A DNA stretch of 32,394 bases from an uncultured Propionibacteriaceae bacterium (GTDB lineage Bacteria > Actinomycetota > Actinomycetes > Propionibacteriales > Propionibacteriaceae): contig CALKHV010000175.1 in assembly GCA_937988865.1 (NCBI GenBank), forward strand, positions 1-32,394. Direction: 5' to 3'. This document shows positions 1 to 7,155 of the stretch, piece by piece. The notes under the pieces were generated by a model. It ran no database searches. It was not told the origin of the DNA and saw nothing but the letters and a program-made list of their open reading frames with translations. The translations under genes and the position numbers were made by a program. The first letter of the stretch is position 1; every line of letters begins with the position of its first letter.

Positions 1-20
1 TTCAAAGCCCGCCGCCTCCG
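1..20 (+). tRNA. 3' end of a tRNA-Ser (5' part outside the window)
   Basis: The first bases fit the 3' end of a tRNA. TTCAAAG (1-7) matches a T-loop, CCCGC (8-12) the 3' strand of the T-stem, CGCCTCC (13-19) the 3' acceptor strand, and G20 the discriminator base. A G discriminator and a GGAGG-type acceptor are typical of serine tRNAs, and the tRNA-Ser at the other end of the window also begins GGAGG. No CCA is encoded, which is common in actinobacteria. The anticodon is not visible, so the isoacceptor is unknown, and the call rests on only 20 bases. Confidence 0.55.
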
Positions 21-103
21 AGCCGGGACCCAACCGCCCAAACCGCCCAAGCGACTGGCGGCGGGAGCACCCTCGGCGCCGACACCCTCAACCCGATGCT
101 GAC
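2..103 (+). repeat. Degenerate direct repeat, copy A
   Basis: Copy A starts in the tRNA 3' end (TCAAAGCCCG) and runs through GGGACC-CAACCGCCCAA to ACCCGATGCTGAC at 91-103. Copy B at 261-346 has the same blocks in the same order (TCAAAACCCG, GGGACC-AAACCGCCCAA, ACCCGATGCTGAC) with gaps. Weaker similarity continues beyond both copies: GTCAGCGTCGAC near 184 against GTCAGTGTCGAC near 368. It looks like an old tandem duplication of tRNA-flanking DNA. No gene is evident inside. Confidence 0.6.
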
Positions 104-260
104 GCCGAGGTTGGACGACGGCACGGGTGGGAAAGGGGATGCGGCGTGGCCCTCATCGAGAGCCACCGGCTGTGGCGACGCCCGTCAGCGTCGACATGTG
201 TCGGCGAGTGCGGTTCGAGGGGGGCCGCGGAAGGGCTGCCCCCCCGTGCGGACGTGAGGC
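104..260. other. Non-coding stretch with a GC hairpin
   Basis: The region from 21 to 467 has no convincing gene. Short open frames here are GC-rich noise without a ribosome site or recognisable product. Within it, a hairpin pairs GGGGGGC (219-225) with GCCCCCC (238-244) over a 12-base loop. No T-run follows, so it is at best a weak terminator for the upstream tRNA transcript. Confidence 0.35.
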
Positions 261-346
261 TCAAAACCCGCGGGCTGGGACCAAACCGCCCAACCAGCCG
301 GCCGGTGGGAGTGCTCTCAGCGCCGGACCCTCGACCCGATGCTGAC
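261..346 (+). repeat. Degenerate direct repeat, copy B
   Basis: This is the second copy of the repeat at 2-103. It keeps a T-loop-like TCAAAACCCG at its left end but has lost the tRNA acceptor segment, so it is not a functional tRNA end. It shares the terminal 13-mer ACCCGATGCTGAC exactly (334-346). It ends about 120 bases before the pabB start and may overlap that gene's upstream region. Confidence 0.6.
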
Positions 347-467
347 AGGCGACGATGCTCGGCCAGTGTCAGTGTCGACGCCGTCGGGCCGAGCGCGAGA
401 CAACGAGCCCGGCGCCCTGGCCATTGTTCGGCAGGTCCAGTGGCGGCGTCCATGGCACCATAACCGC

Positions 468-2264
468 ATGACTTCGGTGGTGTGGGCAGCGTTCGACTTC
501 CCCACCGAGCCGGGGCGCCGCGAAGGCGAACGCTTGCGCGGACGATTCCTTCGCCCACCCGTTCGGACGCTGGCCGCCGCGACGCTCGACGAAGTGCCTC
601 GCGTGGTCGACGAGGCCGACCACGCGGCTCGTGCAGGGAGTTGGGTGGTCGGAGGACTCCGCTACGAGGCTGCCGGTGCGTGGGACCGCGCGCAGCGGAC
701 TCGACTCGCTGAAGAGCACGGACTCGAGAGCGCGCGTCCGCTGGCCCACTTCGAGGTCTACGACGGCGAGCCCGAGCCCTGGCCAGACGCGGAGGCCAGC
801 GTCCCCCAGCTCGACTGGCGGGATCTCGGGACACTTGTCGGCGGGACCTCGGCGGAGCAGTCGATCGAAGTCGTCCGCGACCACATCGCCAGAGGCGACT
901 GCTACCAGGTCAACCTCACGACGCGGCTGTGGGCGTCCGCTTCGGTCGATCTTGACGTCCTCTTCGAGCGCCTGAGCGCCACCCAGCCCGGTGGGTACGC
1001 GCTCTTCCTTCGCGGCGCGGGCGTGGCGAGTGTCTCTCCGGAGTTGTTCTTCCAGGCCGCCCTCGACGGACGCCTGACGACGCAACCAATGAAGGGGACT
1101 GCCGCGCGTCCCCCGGGCGAGGATGCGAACGGTCCCTCGGCCCGGGCCCTGCTCGCCAGCGACAAGGACCGCGCCGAGAACCTGATGATCGTCGACCTCC
1201 TGCGCAATGACCTCGGACGCGTGTGCGACCCGGGCTCGGTGCGGGTCGAGGCGCTGTACGAACTGGTCGAGTTGCCGACAGTGTGGCAGCTGACGTCCAC
1301 GGTCACCGGAAGGACGTCCGCCGGTACCCGACTCGTCGACATCTTCGCCGCCCTCTTCCCGTGCGGGTCGATCACCGGAGCGCCCAAGATCCGTGCCATG
1401 GAGGTCATCGCCGAACTGGAGAGTGCACCCCGCGGTTGGTACTGCGGCGCGCTGGGAGTGATCCGTCCCGGCGGGGACGCCATCTTCAACGTGCCCATCC
1501 GCACTGTCGAGGCGGCCGACGGCGGCTACCGCTGCGGCATCGGGAGCGGCATCGTGTTCGACTCCGATCCCGCGTCCGAAGTCGCCGAGTGGGCAGCCAA
1601 AGCCCGTTTCCTCCACGGTCGCGAGCTCGCTGCCCTGGAGACACTCCTTCTCGAGTCCGGACGCATCGCCCGACTCGACCGACACCTCGTCCGCGTCCAG
1701 ACAACGTGCCATGCACTCGGCCTGCCGACCCGGGACGAGGCTGGGACGCAGCTCCTCGATGTCGCAGCGTCCCACCCCCTCGGACGCCACCGCCTGCGCC
1801 TGGTGATCACCCACGACGGGTCGAGCGTCGAGCTGCACCCCATGCCAGAGACTCCCGCGGTGGTCCGGCTGGCCCTCGCCAGCCACCCACTGGAGACCCG
1901 CGGACACCTGCGTCCACTGATCGTCCACAAGACGACCTTGCGCTCCCACTACGAGGCAGCCCGGCGCGACCGCGCACCCGGGGTGTTCGACGTCATCTGT
2001 TGGACCCCGCGGGGCGAGCTGACCGAGTGCACGACCGGCAACGTCGCCCTGCGCATCGATGGTGAATGGCTCACCCCTGCGGCCGGCGTGGGGCTCCTTC
2101 CAGGAGTCCTTCGCGGGGAACTCCTGGAATCCGGAGCGCTCCGCGAGGCTGAGTTGTCGATTGCCGACCTCGCGCGCGCAGATGCCCTGGCCTTCGTCAA
2201 CAGCCTGCGCGGGTGGTGCCCGGCTGAGCTTGACCAGAGGCCCGACTTCGACCCAGTACCGTGA
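468..2264 (+). CDS. pabB: Aminodeoxychorismate synthase component I fused to class-IV aminotransferase/lyase (PabB-PabC)
   Basis: A 598-residue cytosolic bifunctional enzyme of p-aminobenzoate and folate synthesis. The N-terminal two thirds is a chorismate-binding (TrpE/PabB) domain. It has PMKGT with Lys209, matching the PabB active-site lysine, then a DLLRNDLGRV block, GSITGAPK and YCGALGVI. The PMKGT signature favours PabB over anthranilate synthase. The last ~200 residues are a PabC-like PLP domain: LLLESGRIARLDRHL, the PLP lysine in HKTTLR (Lys488), and TTGNVALRIDG. One chain could therefore aminate chorismate and release pyruvate, given a PabA glutaminase encoded elsewhere. ATG 468 is chosen because the family N-terminus begins there; an in-frame start at 339 would add 43 unrelated residues. 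No clear Shine-Dalgarno precedes it. A box CACCAT lies six bases upstream, one mismatch from a leaderless -10. The next gene starts 4 bp downstream. Confidence 0.93.
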   Translation: MTSVVWAAFDFPTEPGRREGERLRGRFLRPPVRTLAAATLDEVPRVVDEADHAARAGSWVVGGLRYEAAGAWDRAQRTRLAEEHGLESARPLAHFEVYDGEPEPWPDAEASVPQLDWRDLGTLVGGTSAEQSIEVVRDHIARGDCYQVNLTTRLWASASVDLDVLFERLSATQPGGYALFLRGAGVASVSPELFFQAALDGRLTTQPMKGTAARPPGEDANGPSARALLASDKDRAENLMIVDLLRNDLGRVCDPGSVRVEALYELVELPTVWQLTSTVTGRTSAGTRLVDIFAALFPCGSITGAPKIRAMEVIAELESAPRGWYCGALGVIRPGGDAIFNVPIRTVEAADGGYRCGIGSGIVFDSDPASEVAEWAAKARFLHGRELAALETLLLESGRIARLDRHLVRVQTTCHALGLPTRDEAGTQLLDVAASHPLGRHRLRLVITHDGSSVELHPMPETPAVVRLALASHPLETRGHLRPLIVHKTTLRSHYEAARRDRAPGVFDVICWTPRGELTECTTGNVALRIDGEWLTPAAGVGLLPGVLRGELLESGALREAELSIADLARADALAFVNSLRGWCPAELDQRPDFDPVP

Positions 2265-2268
2265 CGCC

Positions 2269-3441
2269 ATGGACCTCGTGAGCCCCCTGCGCCGCTACGG
2301 CACCACGATCTTCACCGAGATCACTGCCTTGGCCCAACGCCACGACGCCATCAACCTCGGGCAGGGTTTCCCAGACACCGACGGGCCCGCGGAGGTGCTG
2401 GAGGCGGCTCGCCACGCCATCGCCCACGGGGCCAATCAGTACCCTCCCCTCAGCGGACGTCCCGAGCTCCTCAGCGCCATCGCCGACCACCAGCGCCGCT
2501 GGTACGGCATCGACCTCGACCCCGCCGCCCAGGTGCTCGTGACCGTGGGCGCGACCGAAGCCCTGGCCGCAACGATCCTCGCCTTCTGCTCGGCCGGCGA
2601 CGAGGTCATCATGTTCGAGCCCTACTACGACTCCTACGCAGCCGTGGTCGACCTCGCGGGTGCGACCCGTCGCACCGTGGTTTTGCGCTTCCCCGACTTC
2701 GCGGTCGACGAGGCCGCCCTCCGCGACGCCTTCAGCGACCGGACCCGGCTGGTCCTCCTCAACTCCCCCCACAACCCGACGGGCAAGGTCTTCACGCGCG
2801 CCGAGCTCGACCTGATCGCCCGGGTGGCCCGCGAGCATGACGTCTGGGTCGTCACCGACGAGGTCTACGAGCACCTGACCTTTGCGTCCGACCACATCCC
2901 CATCTCGACGCTGCCCGGCATGGCCGAGCGGACGCTGACCATCTCGTCGGCCGGCAAGAGCTTCTCGGTCACCGGGTGGAAGGTGGGCTGGGTGACCGGG
3001 CCGGCCGACGCCGTGGCTTCCGTCCGCACCGTCAAACAGTTCCTGACCTTCGGCGCCAGTGGCCCCTTCCAGCTCGCCGCTGCCACCGCCCTCGCCCTGC
3101 CGGACGCCTACTTCTCGGCATTTCGCGACAGCCTTCAGCACAAGCGCGACCTCCTGGTCGACGGGTTGAGGGACGCCGGACTCACCGTCGCCGTGCCCGG
3201 CGGCACGTACTTCGTCACGGCAGACGTCGCCTCCTTCCTCAGGACAGATGGCGCCACCGACGCCGCCTCCTTCGCCCGCGAGCTGCCCGCCCGTGTGGGC
3301 GTCGCAGCCATCCCGGTGCAGGTCTTCCACGACGAACCGGACGCCGCCAGAACACTCCTGCGGTTCGCCTTCTGCAAGCGGGACGACGTCCTTCACGAGG
3401 CGGTGCGTCGACTGGGTCGGCTGCGGACCGTCACCGCCTGA
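2269..3441 (+). CDS. PLP-dependent class I aminotransferase, DapC-like
   Basis: A 390-residue fold-type I aminotransferase. Visible landmarks are the N-terminal RRYGTTIFTEITALA, NLGQGFPD, the substrate-loop NQYPPLSG, VTVGATEA, NSPHNPTGKVF, VVTDEVYEH, and the PLP lysine Lys230 in SSAGKSFSVTGWKVGW. From memory it closely resembles the mycobacterial protein annotated DapC (N-succinyldiaminopimelate aminotransferase, Rv0858c), including the C-terminal RFAFCKRDD. Kynurenine or methionine aminotransferases of the same subfamily share these motifs, so the substrate is inferred and no symbol is given. It begins 4 bp after pabB and is probably co-transcribed. ATG 2269 matches the family start; a longer frame from 2059 lies inside pabB and is rejected. 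Confidence 0.88.
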   Translation: MDLVSPLRRYGTTIFTEITALAQRHDAINLGQGFPDTDGPAEVLEAARHAIAHGANQYPPLSGRPELLSAIADHQRRWYGIDLDPAAQVLVTVGATEALAATILAFCSAGDEVIMFEPYYDSYAAVVDLAGATRRTVVLRFPDFAVDEAALRDAFSDRTRLVLLNSPHNPTGKVFTRAELDLIARVAREHDVWVVTDEVYEHLTFASDHIPISTLPGMAERTLTISSAGKSFSVTGWKVGWVTGPADAVASVRTVKQFLTFGASGPFQLAAATALALPDAYFSAFRDSLQHKRDLLVDGLRDAGLTVAVPGGTYFVTADVASFLRTDGATDAASFARELPARVGVAAIPVQVFHDEPDAARTLLRFAFCKRDDVLHEAVRRLGRLRTVTA

Positions 3442-3491
3442 CGGTCGCCCCACCTGGCTCGTCGGCCGTGGCGAGGTCGGGCCCCGGAGGC

Positions 3492-3562
3492 TTCCTTGCG
3501 TCCTCTGGGAAACCTCCCCGTTTCGGGCTCCGGGGCGCGTGTTGACCTGCACGCGCAAGGAA
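3492..3562. repeat. Intergenic inverted-repeat element, copy 1
   Basis: The ends are TTCCTTGCG (3492-3500) and CGCAAGGAA (3554-3562), a perfect 9-bp inverted repeat. The right half carries GCGCGTGTT before the terminal arm, and the same arrangement is in copy 2 at 6571-6647. It lies between two convergent gene ends (3441 and 3606), where a folded transcript could act as a bidirectional terminator. No T-run supports a classical terminator. Confidence 0.6.
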
Positions 3563-3605
3563 ACTCGTCATGGCGGGCTCCCAGGGGCGCCGCTCGCGCC
3601 GAAGG

Positions 3606-3920
3606 TCAGGCCGACGCCCACCCATCCTCCGAGGGCGCCAGTGCCCGGAACTTCACGCCCCTTCGAGGCTCGGCCATGAGGTCGGCCACCTCATCGCGCC
3701 AGGTCGCGTAATGGGCCGTCTGCTTGTGGGCGGCCGCCGCGTCCTCGTCGCGGTAGACCTCGACAAGGACGAACCGGGTGGAATCCTCGACCTCCTGCAC
3801 GACATCGAACCGGGCGACGCCCGGCTCCAACAGCGAGTTGCGTGAGTTCTCCACCGACGCCGCGGCGAACGCGTCCTCGGTTCCGGGCAGGACGCGGACG
3901 AACACGTGAACGATGAACAT
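3606..3920 (-). CDS. Antibiotic biosynthesis monooxygenase (ABM)-domain protein, LsrG-like
   Basis: A 104-residue single-domain protein of the ABM ferredoxin-like dimeric barrel family. Its start, MFIVHVFVRVLPG, is followed by FDVVQEVEDSTRFVLVEVYRD and an AHKQTAHYATWRD segment typical of these small enzymes. The family covers quinol and heme monooxygenases and the autoinducer-2 enzyme LsrG, and the sequence does not reveal the substrate. ATG 3920 has a strong AGGAGG site six bases upstream. It follows the sulfur-transfer flavoprotein gene by 42 bp on the same strand and is likely co-transcribed, which would suit a redox or stress role (inference). Confidence 0.85.
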   Translation of the reverse strand: MFIVHVFVRVLPGTEDAFAAASVENSRNSLLEPGVARFDVVQEVEDSTRFVLVEVYRDEDAAAAHKQTAHYATWRDEVADLMAEPRRGVKFRALAPSEDGWASA

Positions 3921-3962
3921 GAGTCTCCTCCTGGTGGACCGCGTCCGATGGATGGACGCGTG

Positions 3963-6458
3963 CTAGATGAACAGGGTCGTGCGGGAGTCTGCCGCCTCGT
4001 CGAGGAAGGCGGCCACGCCGCCGAACTCGACCCCGTCCATGAGGTCGCTCTCGGCCATGCCCAGCAGGTCCATCGTCATCGTGCAGGCGATGAAGCGGAC
4101 GCCACCGTCGCGAGCCGACTTCATGAGTTCGGGCAGCGTGGGCACGCCGCCCTTCTTCATGACCCGGTTGATCATCTTGGTCCCGGCCCCCAACATGTGC
4201 ATCTGCGACAGCTTCAGCTCCTCCGGACCAGCGGGCATCATCGCGCCGAACGCCTTGTCCATGGCACTGCGCTCGCGCTTGGGCGGCTTCGTCCTGCGCA
4301 ACGCGTTCAGCCCCCAGAAGGTGAAGAACATCGTCGCCTCCTCCCCCATCGCAATCGCGCCGTTGGCGATGATGAACGCCGCGATGAGCTTGTCGAGGTC
4401 CCCGGAGAACACGACGAAAGACGTCTTGGCCTTCGCGCCAACCAGAGCGGACGCCGGCGCGCCGACCAAGCGTCCGGGGTCGCCCTTCCGAATCGTGGCC
4501 TTGAAGCCGGGCCCCTCGGGCTGGATGTCGATCAGTTGGTGACGGTTCCGACGAGCCCAGGCCGGCCCGTCCGAGGCGAACCCCGGATCAGCGACGTGGA
4601 CGAGGATCTCGTCACCCACGTCGAGCAACTTCATCTGCTCGGTGAGCTTCAGGATCGGGCCGGGGCAGGCGAGGCCGGTGCAGTCCAGATCGATCCGCAC
4701 ACCCGTCGCGGGCCGCTCCGGCGCGGGCAGGGACTCGAGTTCGGCATAGTTCTCGACCGGCTGCGGGGCCATCAGGTCATCCGCGGCAACGTCGTGCCAG
4801 AAGCGGAAGGTGGTCGACCCGCCCGACAACGTGGCGATGTCGGTGAAGCCGCGCTGGACGAGTGCACGGTGGGCGAGGTAGCTGCGGAATCCGACCGCGC
4901 AGTACAGGCGCAGCGGCACCGACTTGTCCCACGTCTCACACACCGACCGGAGCGTGCCCAACGGGACGTTCTCGGCCGCCGGCATGTGCCAGATGCCGAA
5001 TTCCTCGGGCGTCCGTACGTCGATGATGCGGGCACCCTCGGTGTTGCCCGGGTAGTCCTCGGCGTACCAGAGCGTCAGGTCACCGCGAACGACGTTGGAC
5101 GCGACGAACCCGGCCATGTTGACCGGATCCTTGGCCGACCCGAACGGGGGCGCGTAGGCCAGCTCGAGTTCCTCCAGATCGAACACCGTCGACCCCGTCC
5201 GGATGGCCGTGGCCAGCACGTCCAGACGTTTGTCCACCCCGTCGAAACCGGCGGCCTGAGCGCCGAGCAGGCGTCCGGTCGTGGGATCGAACAGCACCTT
5301 GATGTGCAGCATGGCGCTGCCCGGGTAGTAGCCCGCGTGCCCCGACGGGTGCACATGGGCGGCCTGGAACGGCAGGCCGGCGGCCTTGAGCTGGCGTTCG
5401 GACGCACCCGTACCGCCCGCCACCATGTCGAAGACCTTGAGGACGGAGGTCCCCTGGGTCGATTTGTACTCGGTGTCACGTCCGCAGATGTTCTCGGCGG
5501 CGACACGAGCCTCGCGGTTCGCAGGGCCCGCGAGCGGCACCAGGTACGAGCCGGGCAGCACCGTGTGCGCCGTCTCGACGATGTCGCCGGCGGCGAAGAT
5601 GTCGGGATCGGACGTCCGCATGTGCGAATCGACCTTGATTCCGCCGCGGGGGCCCAGCTCGATGCCGGCGTCGGTCGCCAGCTTCGTCCGGGGACGCACA
5701 CCCACCGACAGGATGACGATGTCGGCTGGCAGGGTCGTGTGGTTGCCCAACTCGACCGACAGCCCACCGCCCGGCGCGGACGCGAAGGCGGCCACCGCCG
5801 TCGACACGTGCAGGCTGATCCCCCGGCTCTTCATGTGCCGTTCGATGGGGATCGACATCTCCTTGTCGAGCGGCGGCAGGATCTGGTCGGCGAGTTCGAC
5901 GAGCGCCACCTCGGCGCCGCGGTGGCGCAGGTTCTCGGCCATCTCGACACCGATGTAGCCGGCGCCGACGACGACGGCGCGGAACGGCTTGCCCTTCGAT
6001 GTGGGCGCGCCGAGGGCTGCGTCCACCTGGGCCTTGATGTCGTCCATGTCGCCGATCCGGCGAAGGACGTGGATGCCGGGCAGTTTGATGCCGGGCAACG
6101 GCGGACGCACCGCACCCGCGCCCATGCAGAGTGCGAGCTTGTCGTACGACTCGACGTACTCGCGTCCGCCCTCGAGGTCGCGCACGGTGACCGTGTGAGC
6201 GTCCCGATCGATGGAGATGACCTCACTGGCGATCCGGACGTCGATGTCGAGGGACTCCCGGAGGCTCTCGGGGGTCTGGAGGAGGAGCCGGTTGCGATCC
6301 CTGATCACTTCGCCGATGTGATACGGAAGCCCACAGTTCGCGAACGACACGTGGTGGCTCTTCTCGAGCACCACAATCTCGGCGAATTCGTCCAGACGAC
6401 GCGCCCTCGCCGCAACTGACGCGCCCGCTGCCACCCCACCGACCACCACGAGTTTCAT
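3963..6458 (-). CDS. Four-domain sulfur-transfer flavoprotein: CoA-disulfide reductase, rhodanese, TusA and DsrE2 domains
   Basis: An 831-residue cytosolic fusion. Residues ~1-445 are a FAD/NAD(P)H disulfide reductase of the CoA-disulfide reductase type: N-terminal VVVGGVAAGAS, single redox Cys42 in FANCGLPYHIG, second Rossmann motif VVVGAGYIGVEMAE, and FAAGDIVE. Residues ~455-545 are a rhodanese domain with Cys520 in LYCAVGFRS. Residues ~590-660 are TusA-like with Cys598 in CTGLACPGPI. Residues ~680-831 are DsrE2-like with Cys792 in IACTMTMDLLG. All four domains keep their reactive cysteine, so a persulfide relay within one chain is plausible (inference). ATG 6458 has a GGGGGA site; a frame extending to 6527 lacks homology. 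A weak -10 (TAGATT, 6509-6514) lies upstream. The ABM gene follows 42 bp downstream. Confidence 0.92.
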   Translation of the reverse strand: MKLVVVGGVAAGASVAARARRLDEFAEIVVLEKSHHVSFANCGLPYHIGEVIRDRNRLLLQTPESLRESLDIDVRIASEVISIDRDAHTVTVRDLEGGREYVESYDKLALCMGAGAVRPPLPGIKLPGIHVLRRIGDMDDIKAQVDAALGAPTSKGKPFRAVVVGAGYIGVEMAENLRHRGAEVALVELADQILPPLDKEMSIPIERHMKSRGISLHVSTAVAAFASAPGGGLSVELGNHTTLPADIVILSVGVRPRTKLATDAGIELGPRGGIKVDSHMRTSDPDIFAAGDIVETAHTVLPGSYLVPLAGPANREARVAAENICGRDTEYKSTQGTSVLKVFDMVAGGTGASERQLKAAGLPFQAAHVHPSGHAGYYPGSAMLHIKVLFDPTTGRLLGAQAAGFDGVDKRLDVLATAIRTGSTVFDLEELELAYAPPFGSAKDPVNMAGFVASNVVRGDLTLWYAEDYPGNTEGARIIDVRTPEEFGIWHMPAAENVPLGTLRSVCETWDKSVPLRLYCAVGFRSYLAHRALVQRGFTDIATLSGGSTTFRFWHDVAADDLMAPQPVENYAELESLPAPERPATGVRIDLDCTGLACPGPILKLTEQMKLLDVGDEILVHVADPGFASDGPAWARRNRHQLIDIQPEGPGFKATIRKGDPGRLVGAPASALVGAKAKTSFVVFSGDLDKLIAAFIIANGAIAMGEEATMFFTFWGLNALRRTKPPKRERSAMDKAFGAMMPAGPEELKLSQMHMLGAGTKMINRVMKKGGVPTLPELMKSARDGGVRFIACTMTMDLLGMAESDLMDGVEFGGVAAFLDEAADSRTTLFI

Positions 6459-6570
6459 GTTGTTCCCCCACCTTCGCTGATCGGTCGTCGAGCGGCGCCG
6501 ACCCTGCAAATCTATGGCAGCCGTCATCCCGGGAACGACGAACAGAACCTCATCGACGGCCTTGAAGGTG

Positions 6571-6647
6571 GGTTTCCTTGCGTCGGCAGCAGAATCGCCC
6601 GGTTCTGCGTCCGAAAGCGCGTGTTCGGACGCTTGCGCAAGGAAACC
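6571..6647. repeat. Intergenic inverted-repeat element, copy 2
   Basis: Terminal arms GGTTTCCTTGCG (6571-6582) and CGCAAGGAAACC (6636-6647) form a perfect 12-bp inverted repeat around a 53-base centre. Copy 1 at 3492-3562 shares TTCCTTGCGTC at the left and GCGCGTGTT plus GCGCAAGGAAAC at the right. This copy lies 21 bases past the stop of the K+ channel gene and upstream of the flavoprotein promoter region, so it could end the channel transcript. Confidence 0.65.
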
Positions 6648-6668
6648 TTCGCATCGTCCCTCAGGCGG

Positions 6669-7145
6669 TCAGGCGGCACCCTGTCGGCGCAGTCTGTTCT
6701 GGAACAGGCCCACGAGCGTCGCCACGAAGATCAGATTGAACACCATCTGGACCGTGACGAGGAGGCGGGAGAGTTGCCCTGCTGCGTGAATGTCGCCGTA
6801 GCCCACCGTCGACATGGTTGCCATCGAGAAATAGAGCGCGTCCAGACGGGTGTGCAACCCCTCGAACTCGCCCGGATGCTGGATCGCGACCACGTAGTAC
6901 CCGAAGGCAAAGATGACCAGCACGAGTTCGAAGGCCACCAGGAGGTGGATCGGCTTCAGCCTCTTCTCGGAGCGGCGAACCTCGCTCACGACCGTTGCGG
7001 TGACGGCCACCAGCGACACCACCCCCACCATGACCCCCAGGAGGGCCCCCACGGGTGCGTCGTTCGCACTCACGGGAACCAGGAAGTAGAACGTCAGCAC
7101 CGCCAACGGCAACGCGATCCGGTTGACCAGCGGCCTCGAGTGCAC
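6669..7145 (-). CDS. Small voltage-insensitive-type K+ channel
   Basis: About 158 residues with four hydrophobic stretches and a pore loop. Segments near the N-terminus are ALPLAVLTFYFLV and LLGVMVGVVSLVAV, followed by LLVAFELVLVIFAFGYYVV. The pore helix and filter ALYFSMATMSTVGYGD come next, and the last helix is QMVFNLIFVATLVGLF. TVGYGD is the K+ selectivity signature, so this is an Ion_trans_2-type channel of the plasma membrane. No RCK/TrkA-N regulatory domain is attached. GTG 7145 is preferred because TGAGGTGG lies just upstream at good spacing; GTG 7154 and 7163 are alternatives. The 7163 start would overlap the upstream DUF2252 stop codon. Co-transcription with that gene is likely. Confidence 0.85.
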   Translation of the reverse strand: MHSRPLVNRIALPLAVLTFYFLVPVSANDAPVGALLGVMVGVVSLVAVTATVVSEVRRSEKRLKPIHLLVAFELVLVIFAFGYYVVAIQHPGEFEGLHTRLDALYFSMATMSTVGYGDIHAAGQLSRLLVTVQMVFNLIFVATLVGLFQNRLRRQGAA

Positions 7146-7155
7146 GGCGACCACC

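Noticed and set aside
219..244. Possible rho-independent terminator for the upstream tRNA
   Set aside because: The hairpin is GC-rich but lies about 200 bases past the tRNA and no T-run follows; kept only as a weak feature.
369..2270. 633-codon minus-strand open frame opposite pabB
   Set aside because: Shadow frame with no recognisable domain; pabB motifs are on the plus strand.
3906..6419. 837-codon plus-strand open frame opposite the sulfur-transfer gene
   Set aside because: It is the antisense shadow of a long GC-rich gene. The translation is His/Arg/Gly-rich low complexity with no domain, while the minus strand encodes a clear four-domain protein.
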